Shown here piece after piece: positions 18,137-24,873 of a stretch of DNA of 50,002 nt. The notes under the pieces are model-generated. The model did no database searches. It worked only from the letters and a program-made list of their open reading frames with translations, and was not told where the DNA came from. The stretch comes from an uncultured Oscillospiraceae bacterium (GTDB lineage Bacteria; Bacillota; Clostridia; Oscillospirales; Oscillospiraceae). Every line of letters begins with the position of its first letter. Positions within the stretch are counted from its first letter, which is position 1. The stretch is taken from contig CAJUPU010000021.1 in the NCBI GenBank assembly GCA_910588495.1, forward strand, positions 1 to 50,002, read 5' to 3'. Made by a program: the position numbers and the translations under genes.

Positions 18137-18238
18137 ATGGAGATGACCACGATCGGCGCGGTCGCGGCCCTGCTGCTCTCGGTGAGCGCCGCCGCTTTGG
18201 CCGCGAAGAACAAGAAGAACGACGGCCCGGAGCGATGA
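18137..18238 (+). CDS. 33-aa single-helix membrane microprotein
   Basis: ATG at 18137 sits behind a strong AGGAGGTG ribosome binding site. The peptide begins MEMTTIGAVAALLLS, continues with an Ala-rich hydrophobic helix of about 20 residues, and ends in a charged tail (KNKKNDGPER). It is the first gene of the operon, 31 bp before the HTH gene. The good ribosome binding site, promoter and operator make translation likely. Function unknown; a small membrane peptide made under the same repressor suggests a regulatory or stress role. Confidence 0.65.
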   Translation: MEMTTIGAVAALLLSVSAAALAAKNKKNDGPER

Positions 18239-18269
18239 GCCGCCCCGGCCCAGATGAAGGAGGGATGGC

Positions 18270-18473
18270 ATGGAAAACCGCATCGCCGCCCTGCGCAAGG
18301 AGCGGCGGATCTCCCAGGCGGAGCTGGCCGAGGCGGTGTCCGTCACAAGGCAGACCATCATCTCGCTGGAGAGCGGGCGGTACAACGCCTCTCTCCTGCT
18401 GGCCCACAAGATCGCCCGGTACTTCGGGCTGACCATCGAGGACATTTTCCTATTCGAGGAGGAGGAGCCATGA
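18270..18473 (+). CDS. YozG-like small HTH (XRE/Cro) regulator
   Basis: 67 aa, almost entirely one helix-turn-helix domain: IAALRKERRISQAELAEAV, recognition helix SVTRQTIISLESGRY, and the closing ARYFGLTIEDIFLFEEEE. It is the compact type found in front of small membrane proteins in Firmicutes. The ribosome binding site is GAAGGAGGG. The stop overlaps the next start (ATGA). It is the probable repressor acting on the TGTAAAG dyad upstream. Confidence 0.9.
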   Translation: MENRIAALRKERRISQAELAEAVSVTRQTIISLESGRYNASLLLAHKIARYFGLTIEDIFLFEEEEP

Positions 18474-18727
18474 GGCGCAACTGCAATTTTAAGATGAACC
18501 CCGCCTTTGCCGCGGGAGTGATGCTGATGTGGGCGGGGGTGTTCGTCCAGAACGTGCTGGAGGTCCAGGGGATGGCGCTGAACATGACCCATCTGGCCTG
18601 CGGCGCGGGGACCGGACTGGCCTTCGTGGGCCTGCTCTACGGCTCCCCCAAGACCCGGCCCCTGTTCCACAGATCCCACGCCTTCAAGCTGCGCCTGCTG
18701 GGCCGGGAGGAGGACCCGTCATGCTGA
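18470..18727 (+). CDS. Small two-helix membrane protein of the HTH operon
   Basis: 85 aa with two hydrophobic segments (AFAAGVMLMWAGVFVQNVLE and MTHLACGAGTGLAFVGLLYG) and a basic C-terminus (FKLRLLGREED). It starts within the stop of the HTH gene and overlaps the next gene by 7 bp. Family not recognised; it resembles the small membrane partners commonly encoded after YozG-like regulators. Confidence 0.75.
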   Translation: MRRNCNFKMNPAFAAGVMLMWAGVFVQNVLEVQGMALNMTHLACGAGTGLAFVGLLYGSPKTRPLFHRSHAFKLRLLGREEDPSC

Positions 18728-19182
18728 TGAATCTATTCGGCACGTCCGACTACGACCGCTCCCTGCGCCGCCGCCGCCTGATGGCTCTGGGCCTGCTGGC
18801 GGTGGGGGTGACGGGCATCGCCTGCTACCTGTTCCTCATCCACGGCAGCCAGGTGCTCTCCGACTACGCCCGGGGCTTCTATCTGGGCGCGGCCAGCGGG
18901 ATCTCCATCGGGGCCGTCATCCTGCTGGTCCGGGTGCAGTATCTGCTCACCCACCCGGAGGCCCGGAAAAAGGCCAAGATCCAGGCGCAGGACGAGCGGG
19001 AAAAGGCCATCATCGATCAGGCGTTCCAGTTTGCCGGGATGTTCACCTTTTTTGCCGCCGTGGCGTCTATGTTCGTGCTGGTGGCGGTGAGCAAGGCAGC
19101 GGCCCTGGCGGTGTTCGGCGTCATCGTGGTGTACGCTGTCAGCTGGCCGCTGGCCAGCCTGTACCTGTCCAAAAAGCTGTGA
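18721..19182 (+). CDS. DUF2178-like membrane protein
   Basis: 153 aa, four hydrophobic segments arranged as two hairpins. Between them lies a charged loop, ARKKAKIQAQDEREKAIIDQA, whose DER-x2-I motif recalls DUF2178 proteins that accompany small HTH regulators. A second Met six bases downstream is an alternative start. Its stop overlaps the GTG start of the pseudouridine synthase, so the regulated operon runs into an RNA-modification gene. Confidence 0.7.
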   Translation: MLMNLFGTSDYDRSLRRRRLMALGLLAVGVTGIACYLFLIHGSQVLSDYARGFYLGAASGISIGAVILLVRVQYLLTHPEARKKAKIQAQDEREKAIIDQAFQFAGMFTFFAAVASMFVLVAVSKAAALAVFGVIVVYAVSWPLASLYLSKKL

Positions 19183-20087
19183 GTGCCCGGTATCTGACCC
19201 TGCATATCGGCCCGGAGCTGGCGGGGCAGGAGGTCAACACCCTCCTGCGGCGCAGGCTGGGGCTGTCCGGCACCGTCCTGCGGCGAGTGAAGTGGCTGGA
19301 GGACGGGATCGCCCTGGACGGTGCGCGGGTGAACGTCCGGGCCCGGGCCCAGGAGGGCCAGACCCTCTCCGTGCGGCTGACCCTCCCCGCTCCCACGTCA
19401 GGGGTGGTCCCCGCCCCCGGTCCTCTGGACATCGTTTATGAGGACGCAGACCTGATCGTCCTCAGCAAGGCCCCCGGGGTGCTGGTCCACCCAGGCCACG
19501 GCCACTTTGACGATACACTGGGTAATTTTCTGATGTATCATTACAAGGAGTTGGGGGAAGAGTCCGATTTCCACCCCATCCACCGGCTGGACAAGGGCAC
19601 CTCCGGCCTGCTGGCTGTTGCCAAGCACCCCCACGCCCAGGAGAAGCTGAAGGATCAGCTCCACACCCGCGCCTTCCGCCGGGTGTACCTAGCGGTGTGC
19701 GACGGCGCGCCGCCTCAGCCCTCCGGCACTGTGGATGCCCCCATCGGGCCGGTGGACGGCTCCCTCGCCGCCCGGCGGGTCCGGCCCGACGGAAAGCCCG
19801 CCCGGACCCATTACAGGCTCCTGAGGACCTTCGCCCCCCGCTCCCTGGTGGAGCTGGAGCTGGAGACAGGCCGCACCCACCAGATCCGGGTCCACATGGC
19901 TCACCTGGGCTGCCCCCTCACCGGGGACTTTCTCTATGGGCGGGAGGACCGGGCGCTGATCGGCCGTCCCGCCCTCCACTCCGCGGCGCTGGAGCTGGAT
20001 CACCCCCTCACCGGGGTCCGGCTCCGCTTCGCCGCCCCCCTGCCCGCCGACATGGCGGCGCTGATCTCAGAGGAGGATATCGTATGA
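19179..20087 (+). CDS. RluA family pseudouridine synthase
   Basis: 302-aa enzyme isomerising uridine in rRNA or tRNA. The N-terminal S4-like RNA-binding segment (VNTLLRRRLGLSGTVLRRVKW, residues about 19-39) precedes the catalytic domain. The catalytic Asp is in HRLDKGTSGLL, with the RluA motifs HPGHG, RTHQIRVHMAHLGCPLTGD and LHSAALELDHP. GTG start in a GTGA overlap with the previous gene. The exact target (RluA, RluC or RluD class) cannot be fixed from sequence. Confidence 0.93.
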   Translation: MSARYLTLHIGPELAGQEVNTLLRRRLGLSGTVLRRVKWLEDGIALDGARVNVRARAQEGQTLSVRLTLPAPTSGVVPAPGPLDIVYEDADLIVLSKAPGVLVHPGHGHFDDTLGNFLMYHYKELGEESDFHPIHRLDKGTSGLLAVAKHPHAQEKLKDQLHTRAFRRVYLAVCDGAPPQPSGTVDAPIGPVDGSLAARRVRPDGKPARTHYRLLRTFAPRSLVELELETGRTHQIRVHMAHLGCPLTGDFLYGREDRALIGRPALHSAALELDHPLTGVRLRFAAPLPADMAALISEEDIV

Positions 20088-20263
20088 AAACGTTACAGCT
20101 TGCCAGCTTGATCGGGCTGGCCCTGTCGGTCGTGCTGTGGACGGCGGGCCGGACCCTCTTCCCCCTGCCGGACTGGGCCGTGCGGGCCAACGGCGTGGTC
20201 ATGCTGGCCGCCATGTCCCTGCTGGTTTTTTCCACCGTCCGGCAAAAGGTGAAGAATTCCTAA
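20084..20263 (+). CDS. Small two-helix membrane protein
   Basis: 59 aa beginning 4 bp inside the end of the pseudouridine synthase gene (ATGA), with AGAGGAGG upstream. Two hydrophobic helices (LASLIGLALSVVLWTAG and ANGVVMLAAMSLLVFST) and a basic tail (VRQKVKNS). No family recognised. Confidence 0.65.
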   Translation: MKTLQLASLIGLALSVVLWTAGRTLFPLPDWAVRANGVVMLAAMSLLVFSTVRQKVKNS

Positions 20264-20344
20264 AGAACACCGGCCCGAGGTTGACGCGTCATACGAGATG
20301 TTCTATCATACGAGCTGATATGATCAGAGAAAGGAAGGATATCC

Positions 20345-20527
20345 ATGGCAAAAAGCGACCGCTTCCAGATCGTCCAGGAGGAGGGCAACGGCCTGACCAA
20401 CGACGTGCGGAAGGTGCTGCTGGACACCTCCACCGGCGTGCAGTACCTCTTCGTCCACTCCGGCTACGCCGGGGGACTGTGCCCCCTGCTGGACAAGGAC
20501 GGTAAGCCCCTCACCTGGGAGACCTGA
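20345..20527 (+). CDS. DUF6440-like small protein
   Basis: 60 aa, cytosolic. FQIVQEEG, VLLDTSTGVQYLFVHSGYAGGLCPLLDKDGKP and the overall length match the DUF6440 pattern of a bound-ligand-like beta hairpin with GGL-PLLD. Function unknown in all members. Good ribosome binding site (GAAAGGAAGG), own terminator, no operon partner. Confidence 0.8.
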   Translation: MAKSDRFQIVQEEGNGLTNDVRKVLLDTSTGVQYLFVHSGYAGGLCPLLDKDGKPLTWET

Positions 20528-20536
20528 AGAAATGAG

Positions 20537-20568
20537 AAAAAGTCCGGGGATGTCCCCGGACTTTTTTT
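20537..20568 (+). terminator. Terminator of the DUF6440-like gene
   Basis: AAAGTCCGGGGA/TCCCCGGACTTT stem followed by T7. Confidence 0.9.
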
Positions 20569-20768
20569 GTCCGCCTCCCCGCGCAAGGGGGAGTCCCGGC
20601 CCGCCTCTCCATTTCGTCAAAAATTTGACTCTCTCCGGCTCAAATTTCGACAACATAGAGAAATTGAAAAAAAGGAGAGAAATCCCTGTAAAGGTATGAT
20701 ACAATGGTGTCGTTCGTGTGTAAGCGTCTGCCAAAGAGCGGGCCTGACCCGCGGGAAGGAACATTTAC

Positions 20769-22529
20769 ATGGGTATTGCGGACATCATCTCGCTGCTGGG
20801 CGGGCTCTCCTTTTTCCTGTTCGGCATGACCCTGCTGGGGGACGGCCTGAAGCGGGTGGCCGGCAGCAAGCTGGAGACCATCCTGGGCAAGCTCACCTCC
20901 ACCCCCATCAAGGGCGTGCTGCTGGGCGCGCTGGTGACGGCCGTGATCCAGTCCTCCTCCGCCACCACCGTCATGGTGGTGGGCTTTGTCAACTCGGGGC
21001 TGATGCAGCTGTCCAACGCCGTGGGCATCGTCATGGGGGCCAACATCGGCACCACCGCCACCGGCTGGGTGCTCACCCTGGCCAATGTGGAGGGTGGGGG
21101 CGGCTTCACCTCCGCCACCGTGTTCGCCTTCATCGCCTTCGTGGGCATCATCCTATACTTCTTCTGCCGCAGGCAGGGGCAGAAGAACGTGGGGCTGATC
21201 CTGCTGGCCTTCTCGGTGCTGATGAGCGGGATGCAGACCATGAGCTCCGCCATGGACCCGCTGAAGTCCAACGAGGCGTTTTTGAATTTCATCTCCGCCG
21301 CCTCCAACCCGGCGGTGTCCCTGATCACCGGGCTGCTGGTGACGGCGGTGATCCAGTCCTCCTCCGCCTCCATCGGCATCCTGCAGGCCCTGTCCGCCAC
21401 CGGGGCCATCAGCTACGAGGTGGCCATCCCCATGGTGCTGGGCATGTGCATCGGCGCGTGTGTGCCGGTGCTGCTGTCCGCCATCGGGGCCAACGCCAAC
21501 GGCAAACGCACCGCCGTCATCTACCTGTACTTCAACATCGTGGGCTCGGTGCTGTTCATGGTGCCCTTCTACCTCCTCCACCTGGTCCTGCCCATGCAGT
21601 TCATGGCCGGGCCCGCCGACGCCTTCGGCATCGCCGTGTTCAACACCGTGTTCAAGGTGGCCGCCACCCTGGTCCAGCTGCCCGTCACCGGGCTTTTGGT
21701 GAAGCTGGCCTGCGCCACCATCAAGGAGGAGCGGGGGGAGGACGACGAGCGGTTCCAGGAGAACCTGCTGGACGAGCGCTTCCTGGACTATCCGCCCCTG
21801 GCCCTGGAGCAGAGCGGCCGCACCGTGGAGCGGATGGCCGCCGCCGCCTTCAAGAACCTGAACCGCTCCATCGACCTGTTCACCGCGTTCAGCGGGGAGA
21901 AGTATGACAAGATCATGGGCCGGGAGAGCGTGGTGGACCGCTATGAGGACCGACTGGGCAGCTACCTGTTCCACCTGAACAGCCGGGACCTGAACGAGCG
22001 GGAGACCCTGGTGAGCTCCCACTACCTCCACTGCCTCACCGACCTGGAGCGCATCTCCGACCACGCGGTGAACCTGGCCGACCTGGCCCGGGAGATGGAC
22101 AGCAAGGGCATCGCCTTCTCCAAGGACGGGCTGGAGGACATGACCCGGGCCACCGACGCGGTGCGGGAGATCCTCTGCCTGGCCCAGCAGGCTCTGGAGC
22201 GGGAGGACATGGCGGTGGCCCAGCGGGTGGAGCCGCTGGAGGAGGTCATCAGCTCCATGATGGAGGGGATGAAGCTGCGCCACATCCGCCGCCTCCAGAA
22301 CGGCGCGTGCACCCTGGAGCTGGGCTTCATCCTCAACGACTGCATCAACAACTTCGAGCGCGTGGCCGCCCACTGTTCCAACGTGGCCCTGGCGGTGCTG
22401 GAACTGCGCTACGCCGACCTGCAGTTCCACGACTACGCCCGGGACGTGCGCCAGGGCGACCAGCCGGAGTTCCGCAAGTGGCTGGCCTTCTACAAGGACA
22501 AATACCTGGACGCCGCCCCCGCCTCATGA
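20769..22529 (+). CDS. Na/Pi cotransporter family protein with PhoU-like domain
   Basis: 586 aa. Two inverted Na_Pi_cotrans repeats form the membrane part, each with the signature VTAVIQSSSAT / VTAVIQSSSAS (residues about 57-67 and 191-201). The last about 230 residues (from LEQSGRTVERMAAAAFKN) are a cytosolic PhoU-like helical bundle (HYLHCLTDLERISDHAVNLAD ... DCINNFERVAAHCSNVAL). Predicted to import or export phosphate with sodium, with PhoU controlling flux. Start at 20769 behind GGAAGGA. The upstream 240 bp hold the previous terminator and no further gene. Confidence 0.93.
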   Translation: MGIADIISLLGGLSFFLFGMTLLGDGLKRVAGSKLETILGKLTSTPIKGVLLGALVTAVIQSSSATTVMVVGFVNSGLMQLSNAVGIVMGANIGTTATGWVLTLANVEGGGGFTSATVFAFIAFVGIILYFFCRRQGQKNVGLILLAFSVLMSGMQTMSSAMDPLKSNEAFLNFISAASNPAVSLITGLLVTAVIQSSSASIGILQALSATGAISYEVAIPMVLGMCIGACVPVLLSAIGANANGKRTAVIYLYFNIVGSVLFMVPFYLLHLVLPMQFMAGPADAFGIAVFNTVFKVAATLVQLPVTGLLVKLACATIKEERGEDDERFQENLLDERFLDYPPLALEQSGRTVERMAAAAFKNLNRSIDLFTAFSGEKYDKIMGRESVVDRYEDRLGSYLFHLNSRDLNERETLVSSHYLHCLTDLERISDHAVNLADLAREMDSKGIAFSKDGLEDMTRATDAVREILCLAQQALEREDMAVAQRVEPLEEVISSMMEGMKLRHIRRLQNGACTLELGFILNDCINNFERVAAHCSNVALAVLELRYADLQFHDYARDVRQGDQPEFRKWLAFYKDKYLDAAPAS

Positions 22530-22543
22530 GGGCCGCTCCCGCC

Positions 22544-22574
22544 GCCCGCCCCACGCCGGGGCGGGCATTTTTTG
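22544..22574 (+). terminator. Terminator of the Na/Pi cotransporter gene
   Basis: GCCCGCCCC/GGGGCGGGC stem with a 5-nt loop followed by ATTTTTTG. Confidence 0.85.
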
Positions 22575-22664
22575 CGCAAGCGGGAAAAAAATATCTCCGG
22601 GGCGCGGACGATCCGCCCCGCCCGATTGTGTATAGGCCAGAGAGACAGGAGAGGAGGCGGTCCC

Positions 22665-23156
22665 ATGGGCGCGCTGACAAGGGAGGAGCTGGCCGGCCTC
22701 TACCAGCGGCGCTTCGGCATGGTCTATCAGATCTGCCTGGTGCTGATGAAAAACGTGCCCGACGCGGAGGACGCCGCCCAGACCGTCTTTCGCAAGGCGG
22801 TAGAGCGCCCCGAGCCCTTCCGTGATCCGGAGCACGAGAAGGCGTGGCTCATCGTCACCGCCCGGAACGAGTGCAAAAACCAGCTCAAGCACTGGTGGCG
22901 CGCCCGGCGGGTGGACAGCGAGGCGCTGGATCTCCTGGTCTGGGAACAGCCCCAGGACCAGGGGGTGTGGGAGCAGGTGGCGGCGCTGCCCAAGCCCCAC
23001 CGGCTGGCGCTCTATCTCCACTACTACCAGGGCTACACCACCGGCGAGATCGCAGACATGCTGGGGGAGAACCCCTCCACCGTGCGCTCCCGGCTGGCCC
23101 AGGCCCGGAAGAAGCTGAAACTGAAGCTGGAGGAGGAAGGCTATGGACAGGCATGA
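22665..23156 (+). CDS. ECF-type RNA polymerase sigma factor (first pair)
   Basis: 163-aa sigma-70 family protein with only regions 2 and 4. Region 2 (residues about 12-75): YQRRFGMVYQICLVLMKN, DAEDAAQTVFRKAV, EKAWLIVTARNECKN. Region 4 (about 105-155): HRLALYLHYYQGYTTGEIADML with recognition helix PSTVRSRLAQARKKLK. The ribosome binding site is GAGGAGG. It overlaps its anti-sigma partner by 14 bp. Probably controls an envelope or stress regulon including itself. Confidence 0.9.
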   Translation: MGALTREELAGLYQRRFGMVYQICLVLMKNVPDAEDAAQTVFRKAVERPEPFRDPEHEKAWLIVTARNECKNQLKHWWRARRVDSEALDLLVWEQPQDQGVWEQVAALPKPHRLALYLHYYQGYTTGEIADMLGENPSTVRSRLAQARKKLKLKLEEEGYGQA

Positions 23157-24291
23157 GCTGGACCGGATGTTTGACGGCCTGAAGCCCGGCCCCGGCCGGG
23201 AGCAGGCCCTGCTGCGGCAGCTCCTCCAGGAACAAGCGAGGAGGAACAGGCCCATGAAACAATGGAAGAGCGCGGTGCTGGCGGCGGTAGCCGCGGTACT
23301 GCTGGTGACGGCCGCCGCCGCGGCCGCCGTGCCCGGGCTGAGCCAAAAGCTGCTGGCCTATCTGGGGGTGGCCCCGGAGGACGCCCACACCGCACAGCTG
23401 CTGGCCCCCGGCGCGGTGGCGGTGGACATCGTCAAGGAGGACAATGGGGCCACGCTCCACGTGACCCAGGTACTGCGGGACCGCCACTGCGTGCTGGTGC
23501 TGGCGGAGCTGACGGCCCCCGAGGGGACCCAGCTCTACATGGGGGAGCCCGACCCCACCGGCTGGAGCACCATGAAGGGGCTGAACGGCACCGGGGGCAT
23601 GGTCTTCCCCGATTTTCTGGATGAGGACGGGGAGAAGCTGGATGTCACCGCCTACTCCCACTGGCGGATGGTGGACGACGAGGACCCCTGGGACAACCGG
23701 GTGACCCTGATGTTCACCTTCGCCCCCAACAGCGCCCAGAAAGCGGCGTCCCTGTGGGTCCCGGCCAGGGACCTGGCCTATTTCGATATGGAAAAACAGG
23801 CCGTGGTCCCGGTCTACTCCGGCGACTGGTCCTTCGAGGTCCCCCTGCCCCAGGGGGAGATCGGCTGGACCCTGAAGGCAGATCGGGCGATCGGGGAGCT
23901 GGACGGCGCCGACATCTATTTGGAGGAGCTGTACCTGTCCCCCATGACCCTGGCGGTCTCTCTGCGCCGGGAGGGAGGCATAGACTTCGGGGCACCCATT
24001 GACGAGGAGAACGCGGAGGAAAATGAGGCGATGTACAGCCGCTGGCTGTCCATCGGGAACGCGAAGCAGCTCATCCTGACCACCCGGGACGGGGAGACCA
24101 TCCCCCTAGAGGGGACCAGCGGCACCATCGGCATCGAGGACAAGATCCTGATGAACCGCCTGACCCAGATCACCGACCCCGCCAAATTCCAGGGCGGCTC
24201 CCTGACCCTGGAGTGGGATTTCACCCATGATTCCCAGGAGACCGGGTCTTTCACCCTTTCGCTGGACGATCTGGCTCCCGCAGAGCCGTGA
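23143..24291 (+). CDS. Membrane-anchored anti-sigma factor, DUF4179-like
   Basis: 382 aa. The N-terminal about 40 cytosolic residues (LDRMFDGLKPGPGREQALLRQLL) would bind the sigma factor; one transmembrane helix follows (residues about 43-63, Ala/Val-rich); the remaining about 310 residues are extracellular and beta-rich, with DUF4179-type features (VTQVLRDRHCVLVLAELTAPEGT; LYLSPMTLAVSLR). Overlap with the sigma gene implies coupled synthesis. The signal sensed is unknown. The same architecture appears in the second pair at 27494-28510. Confidence 0.8.
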   Translation: MDRHELDRMFDGLKPGPGREQALLRQLLQEQARRNRPMKQWKSAVLAAVAAVLLVTAAAAAAVPGLSQKLLAYLGVAPEDAHTAQLLAPGAVAVDIVKEDNGATLHVTQVLRDRHCVLVLAELTAPEGTQLYMGEPDPTGWSTMKGLNGTGGMVFPDFLDEDGEKLDVTAYSHWRMVDDEDPWDNRVTLMFTFAPNSAQKAASLWVPARDLAYFDMEKQAVVPVYSGDWSFEVPLPQGEIGWTLKADRAIGELDGADIYLEELYLSPMTLAVSLRREGGIDFGAPIDEENAEENEAMYSRWLSIGNAKQLILTTRDGETIPLEGTSGTIGIEDKILMNRLTQITDPAKFQGGSLTLEWDFTHDSQETGSFTLSLDDLAPAEP

Positions 24292-24305
24292 CATTGGAAT
24301 AGCCC

Positions 24306-24356
24306 TTGACAGGGACCTCCTACAGGTGTAGTATAAAGGAAAGACTACACTTGTAG
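24306..24356 (+). promoter_or_regulatory. blaI-type promoter with two BlaI operators
   Basis: TTGACA (24306-24311), 17-bp spacer, TAGTAT (24329-24334). CTACAGGTGTAG (24320-24331) overlaps the -10, and CTACACTTGTAG (24345-24356) lies about 25 bp further on, just before the gene. Both are TACA-TGTA dyads of BlaI/MecI type, so the downstream regulator almost certainly represses itself. Confidence 0.85.
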
Positions 24357-24367
24357 GAGGTCTTGTC

Positions 24368-24733
24368 ATGCTCAAACTGTCGGAACGGGAGTGGCTGGTG
24401 CTGGGGGTGCTGTGGGACAGCGGCGGGGCCGCCCTGGGGGAGCTGACCCAGGCCCTCCACGAGGAGACGGGCTGGAACCGGAACACGGTGCTCACCTATC
24501 TCACCCGGATGGAGGCCAAAGGGCTGGTGGCCATCGAGAAGGCGGGCTATCCCCGGCGGTACAGGGCGGCACTGAGCCGGGAGGACTGCCGGGCCCAGGC
24601 CCGGGACAGCTTTCTGCGCCAGGTGTACCGGGGGTCCACCGGGGACCTGGTGGCGGCGTTTTTGAAGGAGAAGCCCATCTCCCCGGAGGAACGGGCGGCG
24701 CTGCGGCGGCTGCTGGACGAAATGGAAGTATGA
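24368..24733 (+). CDS. BlaI/MecI family transcriptional repressor
   Basis: 121 aa. The N-terminal winged helix (LSEREWLVLGVLWDSGGAALGELTQAL ... WNRNTVLTYLTRMEAKGLV) binds TACA/TGTA dyads. The C-terminal helices (DSFLRQVYRGSTGDLVAAFL) dimerise and carry the region cleaved in BlaI homologues. Its operators sit in its own promoter and an M56 peptidase follows, the standard BlaI-BlaR1 arrangement. No beta-lactamase or PBP2a gene is nearby, so the regulated output is not resistance in this window. Confidence 0.93.
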   Translation: MLKLSEREWLVLGVLWDSGGAALGELTQALHEETGWNRNTVLTYLTRMEAKGLVAIEKAGYPRRYRAALSREDCRAQARDSFLRQVYRGSTGDLVAAFLKEKPISPEERAALRRLLDEMEV

Positions 24734-24873
24734 GCGCGGAGCCGTCGTGAGCAGCGCGGATGGAGCGCAGCGAAAGCAAAAGCCCAGCCGCCGCACGGCG
24801 GGGGCGGGTTTTGCTTGAGTCGGAGCGAAGCCGCGCGTCGCGAACAGGCGAAGCGTGATTAAGGGGTGTTATC
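24734..24873 (+). other. GC-rich spacer with short repeat between blaI and blaR1-like genes
   Basis: This 140-bp gap contains a 24-bp sequence at 24736-24759 found again, inverted and exact, at 42548-42571. An imperfect hairpin (GCAAAAGCCC ... GGGTTTTGC, about 24776-24815) follows. It is unusually long for a BlaI-BlaR1 junction and may attenuate expression of the sensor. Confidence 0.5.

Noticed and set aside
16034..18679. 881-codon minus-strand open frame over yloU-fakA and the HTH operon
   Set aside because: It crosses several real genes, their terminator and promoter, and has no family similarity.
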